Position numbers and translations under genes: made by a program. A stretch of 64,000 nucleotides of DNA, from NCBI GenBank assembly GCA_027559495.1, contig JAMXSV010000004.1, forward strand, positions 1,973,001 to 2,037,000, written 5' to 3'. The notes under the pieces are model-generated. The model worked only from the letters and a program-made list of their open reading frames with translations. It did not search any database and had not been told where the DNA came from. This document shows positions 13,032 to 24,999 of the stretch, one piece after another. The first letter of the stretch is position 1; each line of letters starts with the position of its first letter. This DNA is from Aurifilum marmelostoma (taxonomy: Eukaryota; Ascomycota; Sordariomycetes; Diaporthales; Cryphonectriaceae).

Positions 13032-15389
13032 TCACGCAGCCAAAATCATACCGATATCAACCTCCCTCACTACGTCGAGCATCACGGTGTCTTTGGGGCC
13101 TCCGAGCATGGTGGAAACATTGCCGCCGCCGCCGCCGCCGCCGCCGCCGTTGTTGTTGTTGTTGCCGCCAGCAGGCCACTTGGGCGTCGGGATAGGGGCA
13201 TACTTGGCGTTGTGCCCCCTCTCCATCTCGATCCTCAGGATCTCGATGGCGAGCTCCCACCTCCTCACGAGCCGCGCCCTCCGCTCGGCAAAGACCCTGG
13301 TGAGCTCGTCCTCCTCGTGGGCAAAGTCGGCCGCGAGGTCCTCGATGTCCTCCTCGCGCTTCTCGTCGAGCCTCTCGAGCTCCTTCTCCTGCCTCTCCAG
13401 CAGCTCCTCCATGCGCTTGGCCTGGCGGTCCCGCAGCACGTTGATGCGCGCCTGGTGCAGCCGCGCCATGCCCTCGAGCACGTTGTGCTGCTGGCCCAGC
13501 TCGCGGAGGTGCTTCTCCGTGACCACACGCGGCGGCATGTTGGCGTCCAAGTCGGCGAGGGGTGTTCGTCCCATCGTCGCCTTCCTGCAGTAGGCCTCCA
13601 TGTGCTTGACCCGGATCCGCACGCTCTTCTCGGCCTGTTCGAGGGAGGCCCGGAGGTCGATCTCGGCCGCGATCTGTCGCTCCTCGAGGTGCTGCTCCGT
13701 CTTTGCGTGGCGCTCGCGCATCTTCTCGGTCTGGTCCGAGTACTTCTCGTTCAGCACCACCTTGCGCTCGTGGTGTCGGGTCCACATCTTGCACTTGGTC
13801 TTCTCCTCAAACGTCACGAACCTCCGCATCTCGTCCTCCTGTTCCCTCTGGAGTCTGATGAACTCCTCGCTCGCCTGTGTCCGTTTCTCCGCCGCCAGGC
13901 GTTCCTGCTGCGCCGCTGCGGCCGCAGCTTCCTGGGCGGCCTTCTCGGCCTCCTCCTCGGCCTCGCGCTGCTCCTCCTCCAGCCTCCTCCGCTCGAGCTC
14001 CTCCTGGCCGTCGCAGAGATTCGGGCAGCCGATGGACGGGTCCCAGATGGCGCCGCAGATGTAGCAGAACTGGGCCTTGCACCTGCAGGTCATGTGGGTG
14101 CAGCCGTGGCTCAGCTCGACGAGGGTCCTGCACCTGTAGCACCTCCTCCAGCCGGACTTCTCGCCCATGCGGAGGACCTGGTCGAGATCCATGTCGCTGG
14201 GGCAGTCCTGGCCGAGCGGGTGGGCGCGCATCTTGCACATGGTGCACACGCGTGTCCGGCACTCGCGGCAGATGACGTCGAAGGGGTGTTTTGGGTCGAC
14301 CCTGTTCCGAGGCGGGATGAAGACGTTGCAGTTGGCGTTGGGGCAGAAGATGCGCGCCTCCCAGGGGGTGCTGAACTGCTGCACGGCCTTGAGGAAAGCC
14401 TGCTGCTCCTCGCGGTTCAGCAGGGGCTTGATGATGCTGCCTGGGATGGCCTGGGTGCAGCACCTGGGCGGCATCTTGGACTCGTCGGTGGTGGCCTGGC
14501 TGGTCATGATGCGCAGGCAGCCGCCGCAGTACGTATGGCCGCAGGGTAGGTTCTGCAGGTCGGCCTGCCTGGTGAAGTCATCCCGACAGCAGATACATGA
14601 GCTGACGACGCAGTGTGACTGTGAGCTCCCGGCCTGGCCAGTCGGTGATGCGCCCGGTGTCGGCCTTGCCTTGGGGCCCAGGAACGCATACATTATAGCA
14701 GGAGATATGGATGACGAGGACCGCTTCCTCCACCTGACCTTGGCCCTGAGCTCGTTTGTTATACTGATGACACTCCTCCTCTTGCCGACGCTGAAGATGC
14801 TGGACGCCTTGCCTTCTGCCGAGGGCGAGCCTGGCTGTCTGTTGGTCCTTGGCCTGTTGAGGCTCGGCTCCACCTGTGCGAGGTATCTGTCGTACTGGGA
14901 GAAGGTGAGAGCCCGTGGTCTGACCACCCTCGGGCTCACGTGGTGACGAGCGGCGGTGGTATCTGCCGGCGCGCTCGACGCCGGCGCCGGGGAGCATGGC
15001 CTCGATGTGCCTGTCGTCGTCAGGGCGGCTGTGCCTGTGGTCTCGTCGGAGCCGGAGGAGGCGTTCCGAGCATGACCGGGCGCGGCAGTGGCGTCGTCTG
15101 ACTCGGCGGTGATGTTGTTGTTATTGCTGCTTGCGTCGATCGGGGTCGGCGGTCGTATTGATATGCCCAGCTCTTGTGCCCTTGCGCTGAGGTCCCGTCC
15201 CAGCTGTTCTTCTGCGGATAACCTCCCATCACCTGCCGGTAGCAGCAGCACCTCCAGCGCATAGTGAGTCTCGTCTAGCTCGGCCAGGACTGTGCAGGAG
15301 GTGGTGGCCGGAAGGTTCATGTCGCTCGCGTTGTTGGTGTTGTTGACGCCGCTGGTTGACTGCGAGGCGAAGGCAGCCAACGAGCCCAT
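13032..15389 (-). CDS. RBR-type E3 ubiquitin ligase with coiled-coil tail
   Basis: This intronless gene encodes 785 residues. The RING1-IBR-RING2 architecture is clear. RING1 covers about residues 260-311 (CICC...CGHTYCGGC...CC), the IBR about 330-396 (CPNANC, CRECRTRVCTMC), and RING2 about 417-445 (CYRC...GCTHMTCRCKAQFCYIC). Cys430 in GCTHM is in the position of the catalytic cysteine that takes ubiquitin as a thioester in RBR ligases. The first 255 residues are low-complexity (Ser/Thr/Asn). Residues after about 460 are long charged helices rich in Glu, Arg and Gln, predicted coiled coil, ending in a Gly/Asn tract (GCC/GTT repeats at about 13112-13165). No Ariadne domain is evident. Substrates are unknown. 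The ATG at 15389 is the first in frame. Confidence 0.92.
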   Translation of the reverse strand: MGSLAAFASQSTSGVNNTNNASDMNLPATTSCTVLAELDETHYALEVLLLPAGDGRLSAEEQLGRDLSARAQELGISIRPPTPIDASSNNNNITAESDDATAAPGHARNASSGSDETTGTAALTTTGTSRPCSPAPASSAPADTTAARHHVSPRVVRPRALTFSQYDRYLAQVEPSLNRPRTNRQPGSPSAEGKASSIFSVGKRRSVISITNELRAKVRWRKRSSSSISPAIMYAFLGPKARPTPGASPTGQAGSSQSHCVVSSCICCRDDFTRQADLQNLPCGHTYCGGCLRIMTSQATTDESKMPPRCCTQAIPGSIIKPLLNREEQQAFLKAVQQFSTPWEARIFCPNANCNVFIPPRNRVDPKHPFDVICRECRTRVCTMCKMRAHPLGQDCPSDMDLDQVLRMGEKSGWRRCYRCRTLVELSHGCTHMTCRCKAQFCYICGAIWDPSIGCPNLCDGQEELERRRLEEEQREAEEEAEKAAQEAAAAAAQQERLAAEKRTQASEEFIRLQREQEDEMRRFVTFEEKTKCKMWTRHHERKVVLNEKYSDQTEKMRERHAKTEQHLEERQIAAEIDLRASLEQAEKSVRIRVKHMEAYCRKATMGRTPLADLDANMPPRVVTEKHLRELGQQHNVLEGMARLHQARINVLRDRQAKRMEELLERQEKELERLDEKREEDIEDLAADFAHEEDELTRVFAERRARLVRRWELAIEILRIEMERGHNAKYAPIPTPKWPAGGNNNNNGGGGGGGGGNVSTMLGGPKDTVMLDVVREVDIGMILAA

Positions 15390-15821
15390 CCTGACGCTGG
15401 TTCCTGCTCCTCTACGGCCTCTGGAGGGAGGGCCTCACCCATCCGAGGCTGTTGTTACTCGCAGCAGGAGGCAGGAGAGAATGCTAGGGAGAATGAGGGC
15501 TGGCTGTGTGAGAGGAAAAGAGAAAGAGGTCAAAGGCGGTTGTTGGTTGTCCTGGATCGACACGCAATAAAAAGTCGCGATGGGGTGACGACGAACGATA
15601 AGTGACGGGCCAAGGTGTGAATCGTGATATGATATGGAGGTCAGGCGCCGCAACCTTTTCCTTCAGAAGACAAGATCCATAATAAATCCCCCGCCGCCGC
15701 CGCCGTCTTGTTCTTCTTGTGACCCTCAATCAGAGATCTACTACCGAGCCGAAGGCCAGTGGGGATGGGTCCCACACACAGGCCGAAAGCAGCATCCACA
15801 CAAGGGTCCAGGGAGCACAAG

Positions 15822-15861
<40 letters not shown>

Positions 15862-18800
15862 GGAAAGAAAAGAGAGACGGCTCTTGTGTGATTTGATCTT
15901 GATCTTGAATCTTGAAGAGGGGGGCCGAGACGGGGGACTGGGGGCAGGTTGGTTGGACGAGGCGGCACAAGCGCTTTGGAGGGTGGAGGGGGCAGGGTCG
16001 AATCGCCTGTGGCCCACAGCTACGGCCTGTTTGTCGGTGCTTGGGTCGTTGCACGACAGCTTAGCAGGCAGCTGGTGGAGCGATCTTGTGGTACGACCAG
16101 AGACCCGCGTGGCTTGCCCTGCTGGCACTGGGTGGGCTGGGTACATAAAGTACAGTATGACGCGCTGGCTGCGGGATCGCAAGCGGGGGGTCCTGTAGTC
16201 CTGTCCCAGGATGGAGACGAGGCTCTCGGTGTGGGGTGGTGGTGGGTTGGTGGTGGGTGTGTGTAAGAGAGAAAGGGAGGAAGGGAGAGAAGGGCCGGAG
16301 GGGGATGGATGGGCAGGGTTTGGGGTCTAAATACAGGCAGGTCTCACACCTCTCTACTACCACCACCACCACCACCACAGGGACCATTCATCAAGGAGAA
16401 AAAAAAAAAAATACTCGGTAAATATATATTCTGCACTGGAAGAAACAATGTTGTTTCAATGGGAGCATTTGGGGGAGAAATCCAGTAGAGATGATTGGTT
16501 GGCTAGTAAGCACAGAGAGAAGGAAAAAGAAGAAAAAGTAGAAAAAGAAAAGAAGACGGGAAGAAAAAAAAAAAAGAAAAAGGAAACCCAGCGACTTGCA
16601 TAACCGGTAGAGAGTACAGTGGTAAACTTCGTACTGTACCATAGTAGCAGGGCACCCAGGGCCCCCTGGTCCTACCTTGGGTCAGGCAGAAAGACGCAAT
16701 GCAGACCGTTACGAGGGTAGAAGAAAAGAAAAGAAATAGAGACGAGAGAGAAAAGAAAGGAAGATACTTGATGAGCACTAACACAAGTCCCAGTATCTAA
16801 CCCCCACCCTAGGAAGAGGTTAACATACACTCTTCTCAAGAGGACAGACAGACTCTGGAATCACAAATATCAGTCATGAAAAAAAGACATTATGCTGATG
16901 AGAAGGCGGTGAATATCAACATGGGATCGAACGGGAGAGAAAGGAACAGAGTCAAGAAGGTGAGGTGACTAACTAGACTGACTACACTGGTCTCGGTCAG
17001 TTTCCTCAATGCAAGCGCCGCATTCCGGGCTGCATCCTCAGCTGAGGTCTAGAGAAACAACCTTTGCCAAACTTAGTTGGATCCTCTGGATCCATGCCCA
17101 CCACCCCAATACATGGCCCTGGCCCAGGGAACCTGCTCTGGACGGACAAAAATCCTGGATGGCTCATGGGATGAAGTAGCCATTTGGCTATGTGACATAT
17201 CACGAAACGCTCATCACTCGACAATGGCCCGGGGGACCCTCTGGATGGGACGAGCGGTTCGGAAAATTACACCTGGGCACACAGGACGACACACACACAC
17301 AGAGAGAGAGAAAGAGTCATTACGTCGTACTGCAACCACCCGCTGCTGTTGTACAACTGGACCCCCCCCCCCCCCCCCCAAGTTACCGATAAGGACCTGT
17401 CAAATTCGTTGGTCGGCACCCTCCCTTGTGATGCGTGCACGACCTCTTCGTGCATGTGCAGGTGTGAGGGTAGTATCTGGAGAACAGTCCCATCGACCCA
17501 GGTCAGAGTTGGTAAGCAGTTTGTAGCTCTGGCACGTTGGTCTGTCCTGGACGACTCCACCTCCACCTTTGACTTCACCCTCACTCAACCTGAGAATCTT
17601 TGATCCTCCTCCTCCTCCTCTTCTTCTTCTTTTTCTTCTTCTTCTTCTTCTTGAAACAGCCCTGCAACAATGCATCTCTGCTGTATGATACAGTGCAGTG
17701 TCAAGCTCGTCTCATTATTCCTCGTGGCATTCTTGCACCAGATACCAGACAGGCACGGCGCGATTCGACACTCGTGCAGCCGCAGTAGACGCTGCTGGCC
17801 ATGAGTGGGACCTGTTTCGTTTCACCGCACTCACCTCACCGCCCACAGGTCAGGACAGACAGTACATGGTAGAGTTATCAGCTGGCCCCCTCCCCTGTCT
17901 TTTTTTTTTTCTTTTCCTTCTCTTTTTCTTTTCTCTGTTTCCTATTGACAGTTCTCTATTCCCAAAATAATCAAGACAACAAGGACCTCTGTTTGAAGGA
18001 CCAGTCTTGCAAAATGGGCCACATCAGGTATCCAAGTACCATGGTATATTTCAGTGCCCCATGGGCCTGGATATCTGCAGTGCTTCTTCTGCAAGCTCTA
18101 GGCGGGCCGCCGGATGTTCCCACGCGCCTGAGCCTAACATTCAAAGATACTGTATTCTTCTCTGGCTCAAGTCTTCCTTTTTTTTTCTTCTTTTTTTTTT
18201 TCTTCTTTCCCCTTTTCCTTTTTTCTTCTTGTTGGAAAAAAAAAGGAAAAAATCCCGCCAACATTCTTCTTCCGATAGTTCCGGTGGCACAGCGACGTGG
18301 ACGTACTATATTGGTCTCCAGTCCCTGGTACTTTTTCCCCGTTTTCTCTCTGGGTGCTAGAGGCAGAAAAAGAAGAGCTTACTTTCTCTCCTCCACCTTC
18401 CCCCCCCCCCCCCTTCATCCCTTCTTTTCCCCCTCCAAAGTAATTATTATAGAAAGAGACAATATACCCTGAGGGAGATTGAGTTGTTGGGCAGCGCAAT
18501 CAGACCATGCATCTCGGTCACAGGATCAAGGATCATCAACATCTGACCACCACCACCATCATCACACTTGGATGCAAAGCTTACTGTGGTACCCTTCCCG
18601 GGGAAGTGGGTGCCATGCCACGTTTTCTCCCCCCCCCCCCCGGGGCCCTTCGCGATTCATTTCCCATGTGCATCAGCCCGCAGGTCCCAAGCACGTGCGG
18701 TAGCTTTCGAGCGTCGCAACGGAGATCAAAGCTCCCTTGCGTCATCTCGTTGGCGAGTTGGAGTAAGGTTTCACCAGTGCTTGTGCGTGCGTGTGCCTGT

Positions 18801-20331
18801 ACCTGGGGTCATGAAATACACGGTACTTGAAGTCTGGGAATCCCCCGTCCTTCCGGCCGCCAGACAGGCCTGCTGCTCGAGTGGGACTCGCGGCTCAGCG
18901 CGAGAGCTCTTGCGAATCCTTTGGAGACCATCACTCAAGGGTTCGGATAGGAAAAAGAGAGAGAGATTCCCTGTTCACTCGCTTGATTAGGCCACGGCAG
19001 AGCGCCGGGTTGCACCGCTCACAAACTTTAAGTGATCACCAACCTGCATTGCAGTTCGGGCCGATGAATCCCTGGGGGGTGACACTGGAGCTTCCAAAGG
19101 GCCTGTCACAACTTCTTTCACTTTACGGTTTCCATCAAGCAATCAAGCCAAGTCAGTCAAGACTCTGAGAAACCAAGAACTCGACCAGGATGCTTCAGCA
19201 CAGACAACACCTTGGTGCTATTTATATAACACTGCTTAAGTCGTATGATGGGATGCTCGCGCGCGAGACCACACTCCTCAGAGAAACCATCGAATTACTT
19301 TTATAAGCCTTCGAGTATCATACCCTCTCGACCCGATAAGGAGAGACATGGGATTTATACCATCCTTGCATGGAGCTCGTCGTTGCTCACAAAGTGCTCT
19401 TCGCCCTTGCACCGGTACCCTCCACCCTGCTGGACCCCGGAGAATTCAACAGGGCTCCAGCCCATCTGCTGCAGCGCCTTTCGCATATCCTCGTATTCTA
19501 GCATGCGTTTCTCGACGGCCGTCAGCTATTCCCCAATGCTGTCAAGCCGTTCGCCCTTCTTCATATCGCTGCTTTGCACGTGTTCCTTTCGACTTCTCGC
19601 AATTCTCACCCCAGACACTCCGTCTCCTCTCTCAGCTATCTACGCTGAGCAATCTGAATCTTTTGTGCCCAAGGCTTATGTGCCACACATCATATCTAGT
19701 ACTCCACTCTCGCAAAGCCCGATGTGCTGCCGTCGTTGAGCTGGTAGACAGTGTCTTGGGCATATATTCTCATGCCAGAATCATTCTCCGACGCCAGGGA
19801 AACGTCTTGACAATAGGCTTGATAAATTTGGATGCTTCGATCACTACTCAAGGTAGCAAAAGTTGTGTGCCCGTGATGAATTTGGAAATGCAGATGGCCA
19901 ACATGGAGATGTAAAGCGCCGATACGGGTTGTGAATCGGCCATGGCCTTGTGCAGATGGCCGATTCCAAGAAGAAGCTGCCGTAAATTTCATATCCATAG
20001 CCACACTGTCACTAATGTCCATGGCCAGCTGTCCATCTGGCTGCAGGCCAGCGTGTGACATGGCTGACAGAGAGCACAAAGGCCTGGAGAGGAGGGGGAG
20101 GGTCTCGTAGCCGATGAGGACGATGCACTATTGCTCACTAGGCATGTCCTGAACCGAGAACACGACTGTAGCCGTGACGCCCGTCTTAAATTGCTCTATT
20201 CTTTGGCTAAAGTGCCTCCATCGAGCATGTATACTTCATCGATCACCAGAACTTTACTATGATTGGCTATGAACGAAGTGCTCCAAGTGTAGTCGAGAGC
20301 ATGCGGCGCGTAAACCCTTCCTTTGCTTGTA
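15390..20331. other. long intergenic region, simple-sequence rich
   Basis: The left end is the 5' flank of the RBR ligase gene. The rest has many low-complexity tracts: CT repeats (15825-15859), ACC repeats (about 16360-16380), a poly-C run (about 17362-17380), CTT/TCC repeats (about 17605-17652), and poly-T/poly-C tracts between 17900 and 18640. Open frames here are translations of those tracts or overlap on both strands. No gene, tRNA or transposon was recognised. Confidence 0.5.
15825..15859. repeat. (TC)n microsatellite
   Basis: A TC dinucleotide run of about 17 units, 436 bases upstream of the RBR ligase start; it reads as GA repeats on the gene's strand. It could lie in the promoter or 5' leader. 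Confidence 0.95.
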
Positions 20332-21137
20332 TCATCCCCATATATCCAACAAATAAGGTGTTGAGACATGAGAAGTCATCTCAAGTGCCTTTGTGGCGAG
20401 TGTTGTGACGAGGATCTTGACGATGAGGTCGTTCAGCACACGGCCGGAAAGGCGCTCGATTCCGAGGCTCACTGAGACAGCACGATAGATATAGCTTCTC
20501 AGATAGATTGTACGGAAACAACAGCCAGTGAGTTTTTAATCCAGGCTTGTAGTCGTAGCAGAGATCGTGGATCGGGTGCTCTTTTTCGGAAATGTCTAGC
20601 TTGACGCCATAGTCTTGCAGGCAGCCTTCGCAATTTATTTTCGTGGCACTGAGGTAAATCTGGAGGTTCTGATGAAGATATTCTTGAGTGACCAGCTGGC
20701 ATTAGGCATCCCATGACAGCTATGTATGCTGGTGGGCACAGGGCGAGCAGGCGCACTGGGATAGCCTAGGAGAGAGCCGATAACTAGGACTGAATTGTGG
20801 AATGGTTCGGGAGGAACTGACAGATGGTGACAAGTATGACGCTTCCAGACCGTGCTCCTCTCGGCGCTCACGATCAGACGGGTTTGTCCACAGTTATTTT
20901 TTTTGTACAGATTCTAGGCTCTGCTGCGGTGCTGATCTTCAGATCGGGCTCCACACAGCATTGTTGTCCTAAATTGGTCCGTGAAGGAGCCTTCACGTCT
21001 ACTGGCGGTGGCAGGATGAACCGACGGACATGATACGAGATGAGGACCATGAGAGCGGACAGTCTGTTCAGCAGAGACTGCGAGTCCCAGATGTCGAGTT
21101 GCTGGAGCTGTTTGAGGTTACTGCTGGCCTGTAGCAT
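20332..21137 (-). pseudogene. possible decayed protein-coding gene
   Basis: Three minus-strand stretches look coding but are in different frames and separated by stops. The first (from 21137) reads MLQASSNLKQLQQLDIWDSQ near its start. The second (about 20690-20470) contains CEGCLQDYGVKLDISEKE and DLCYDYKPGLKTHWLLFPYN. The third (about 20460-20332) contains RLSGRVLNDLIVKILVTTL. The leucine-rich first part is vaguely like the repeat region of fungal F-box proteins, but this is a weak impression. I could not join the pieces with convincing introns, so decay or an unrecognised multi-exon gene are both possible. Confidence 0.22.
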
Positions 21138-21741
21138 AGTGAGACTATAGGTTGTCTGCTTATACATAGACTCGGATCAGCAAGTTGCTACGATGGAGGT
21201 TGGTTTCGCCAGCATAGTTCTGAAAACTCAAAACAAGGCGCCCACACGGGTCACAATTTAGATGGCTAGAGGAGACAAGGTGCACCAATGTAAGATCAGC
21301 TCTTAGATATCTCTCTAGATTTGCACACCAGTCAAGCCCTGATCAATTCAGCACTGCGCATCATAGCGGACAGGTGTTGAATGTGCACATTGTTGCAGGA
21401 TCTTGTTCCATGACATGATGCTTGAATTACCCCCCACTTTTGGCATGTTAAAGAACGCCATTCTTGCCCCAAATTCCATCTTCCCTTTGGGTATCGTATT
21501 GTGTTGAAGTACGCACGAGCAATGAAGTATGACAATGATAATGATGAAGAATGATGAAAGAAGATAAACCATGTTGAATAAGCCCTCGCCTGTACAGCCC
21601 TTCAATGCAACGCTGCTGGTCTTACATGCCTCGATGTGGGAAGCTTGTGATTGTAGGGTGTGTCAGGCTTCGTCTATTAGCAGCCCTAAATCTCGTGTCT
21701 ATGGCTCCTCGAGCCTCATCAGACAACGGTCTTTAGTAGAT
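21138..21741. other. intergenic, unassigned
   Basis: The right end is the 3' flank of glycine decarboxylase. Nothing else was recognised. Confidence 0.5.
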
Positions 21742-23155
21742 TCAGGCATTGTCGGCTGTTGTGTCCTCAACTGGGGGACACGTGCAGAAGAGGTTGAGGT
21801 CTCCGTAAGCTGTGTAACACACCGTCAGCAATCATCTTCAATGAAGAACAGAAAATGAAGAAGAAAAAGGATTGAAGAAGTAAGACTCACTATCGTCCAC
21901 TCTCCCGACGCTGGGCCAGAACTTCTTCTCTCTCAGCCACGGCAGCGGGTACACGGCCTTCTCCCGGCTGTAGGGCCTGTCCCAGCTGTCCCCAACAATG
22001 TCCGCGATGGGGTGCGGTGCGTTCTTCAGCACGTTACCGACCTTGGGCACCTTGCCCTCCTCGATCTCGCGAATCTCCTGGCGGATACTGATCAGGGCGT
22101 CAACGAAGCGGTCAAGCTCCTCGCGGCTCTCGCTCTCGGTAGGCTCGATCATGAGGGTGTTGGCGACTGGCCAGCTCATGGTGGGCGCATGGAAGCCGTA
22201 GTCCTGCAGCCGCTTGGCAATGTCGATGGCCTCGACGCCGGCAGTGGCCGAGAAGGGCCGTGCGTCCAGGATGAACTCGTGTGCGCACCGGCCGTGGGTG
22301 TTGGTGTACAGAATAGTGTAGTGGGGCCGCAGGCGGGAGAGCAGGTAGTTGGCGTTGAGCAGGGTGGCCTGGGTGGCGCGCTTGAGGCCCTCGGCGCCCA
22401 TGAGCATGTTGTAGGCCCACGAGATGGGCAGGATGCTGGCGCTTCCGTAGGGGGCGCTGGAGATGAGGCCCGGCTGGGCGTCCGGGCCGGTGGGGGCGAG
22501 GTGCGGTGCCAGGTGGGCCCTGACGGCGATGGGGCCTACACCAGGACCGCCGCCGCCGTGGGGAATGCAGAAGGTCTTGTGCAGGTTGAGGTGGCAGACG
22601 TCGGCGCCGATCTCGCCGGGGGAGCACAGACCAATCTGGGCGTTCATGTTGGCGCCGTCCATATAGACCTGACCGCCGTGGGCGTGGACCAGCTCGCAGA
22701 CACGCTTGACAGCGGGCTCGAAGACGCCAAAGGTGGACGGGTAGGTGACCATGATGGCGCCGAGCTGAGCGGCGTGCTTCTCGCACTTGGCCTCAAGGTC
22801 GCCCAGGTCCAGGTTGCCCGTCTTGGTGTCGCACTTGATGGGAACAACGCGCATGCCAGCCATGGCGGCAGAGGCGGGGTTGGTGCCGTGGGCGGACACG
22901 GGAATGAGGCAGATGTCGCGGTCCTTGTGGCCGTTGGCCTCGTGGAACTTGCGAATGGCGCGCAGCCCGGCGAACTCGCCCTGGGCGCCCGAGTTGGGCT
23001 GCAGCGAGACGGCGTCCATGGCGGTGATGCTCTTGAGCTGGTCCTCCAGGGATGCAATCATCTTCAGGTAGCCCTTGACGGTGTCGCGGGGAGCGAAGGG
23101 GTGCACATTGGCGAAACCAGGCTTGGTGATGAGGGCCATCTCGGTGGACCCGTTC

Positions 23156-23187
<32 letters not shown>

Positions 23188-23733
23188 GGAGTGGACGAGC
23201 GACAGGTCCTTGGACTGCAGGTGGTGGATGTACCTGAGCATCTCGGTCTCGGAGTGGTGAGTGTTGAAGTTGGGGTGAGTGAGGTATGCAGACGTCCGCC
23301 TGAAGGGCTCAGCAACCTCCACCGTGCTGTTCGCGTCGAGAAGCCTGCCGACTGTCTCCAGGGCAGCGGCACTCGACCCATCGCCAGTGATGCATGCCAC
23401 CAGTGCCGTCAGGTCCTCCTTGGTAGTCGCCTCGTCGACGCTGATGCCGACCATATCATCACCGAGGTGGCGGAGGTGGATGCCACGCTCCTTTGCCCGG
23501 CCCAGCAGATCCGCAGCTGCTGGGCCTCGGAGCACCACGGTGTCGAAGAGAGAAGTATCCGTGACCACGTCCCAGCCCGAGGCAGATGCAGCTTCCCTGA
23601 CGACTGCAGCGCCCCTCATGACCTTCTCTGCAATCTCTCTCAGGCCCTCGGGCCCGTGATAGCAGGCGTACAGGGCGCTCATGTTGGCAAGCAAGGCCTG
23701 GGCCGTGCAGACATTGCTGGTGGCCTTTTCTCT

Positions 23734-23766
<33 letters not shown>

Positions 23767-24999
23767 CCTGAGGGCCTTCCCACCGAGCCTGTCCTTGGAG
23801 ACACCGATGAGGCGGCCAGGCATCTTGCGCTTGTGCTTGTCCATGACAGCAAAGAAGGCAGCGTGCGGGCCTCCAAAGCCCATGGGTACACCGAGCCTCT
23901 GCGCGCTGCCAAAGGCGATGTCTGCACCCCACTCGCCCGGGGGCGTCAGGACGGTCAGCGCCAGGAGGTCGGTGGCCACGCTGAGCAGGGCGCCCTTGCT
24001 GTGGACAGTGTCCGATAGGCCTCTGAAGTCCTTGATACGGCCGTAGGTGTCAGGGTACTGGACCATGACACCGACGAGATCATCGCTCAGCTCCTCCAGG
24101 CGGCTAGCGAAGCCCTGCGAGAGGACATCGGCCGTCTCGATGGCAATACCGAAGCCCTCAGCACGGCTGCGCATGACGGCCAGGGTCTGCGGGTGGATGG
24201 CATCCGACACGACGTACGTCTTGCCGGGCCTCTTGGCGCGGGAGGAAGAGAGGGTGTTCATGGACAGGGTCAGGGCCTCGGCAGCAGCTGTGCCCTCGTC
24301 GAGCAGGCTGGCGTTGGCCATGGGCAGGCCCGTGAGGTCGGTGACCATGGTCTGGAAGTTCAGCAGCGACTCCAGGCGGCCCTGGCTGATCTCGGCCTGG
24401 TAAGGGGTATAGCTCGTATACCAGGCGGGGCTCTCGAGGACGTTGCGCTTGATGACCTCGGGAACGAGGGTGCCGTAGTAGCCAGCGCCTATGTAGCTCT
24501 TCCCCTGCTGGATCTCATCCCTCTGCAGGGCCTCGACCAGGCCCAGGACCTCAGACTCGGGGAGGGCCTCGGTGACGGCAGCCTCGGTGGGCTGGTTGCT
24601 CTCTGAGCGGGCATTGGGAAAGAGCAGCCGCGAGGACAGGATGTCTGCAGGAATCACCTGGGCCACGAACTCATCCAGAGTCTTCACAGGCGGGTCCAGG
24701 GCCTGGAGCATATCCGAGATCTCAGCGTCATCCGGTCCGATGTGACGCCGAGGGAAGGTGTCCAGCATGGCATAGCTGCTGGAAGACGACGACGATAACG
24801 ACGACTGACGTCGGGAAAAGACCTTGCTGGTACCAACAACAGCGCCATCTGGTGAACAGGAGCGGCAGATCCATGGGCGCTGGGCATTGGCCGCAAGTCG
24901 GAGGCTGAGGGATGGATGCGAGCTGCCCCTTGCTCCGGGAGCTGCCGCCCTACTCAAGCGACCGAGGTGGCGCGAGATGGCGAGGCCATTGGCAGCCAT
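21742..24999 (-). CDS. GCV2: glycine dehydrogenase (decarboxylating), P-protein, mitochondrial
   Basis: This PLP enzyme decarboxylates glycine and transfers the aminomethyl group to the lipoyl arm of the H-protein in the mitochondrial glycine cleavage system. Two exons (24999-21891, 21809-21742; 81-nt intron) give 1058 residues, the usual fungal length. It carries both halves of the duplicated P-protein fold: the N-terminal half opens with FPRRHIGPDDAEISDML, and the PLP lysine lies in HLNLHKTFCIPHGGGGPG at about residue 807. Splicing to the short last exon restores the conserved C-terminal YGDLNLFCTCPPVED; without it the protein would end in an intron-encoded Phe/Ser tail. The start at MAANGLAIS heads an Arg/Ser-rich mitochondrial presequence. 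The frame continues upstream only to a GTG. Confidence 0.97.

Noticed and set aside
12868..14549. 560-codon plus-strand frame opposite the RBR ligase
   Set aside because: It is the antisense shadow of a GC-rich coding exon, rich in Leu/Ala/Val/Gly, with no motif; the minus-strand RBR domains are unambiguous.
21838..21891. C-terminal extension of glycine decarboxylase by reading through to 21838
   Set aside because: This tail is encoded by the intron; splicing to 21809-21742 restores the conserved family C-terminus.
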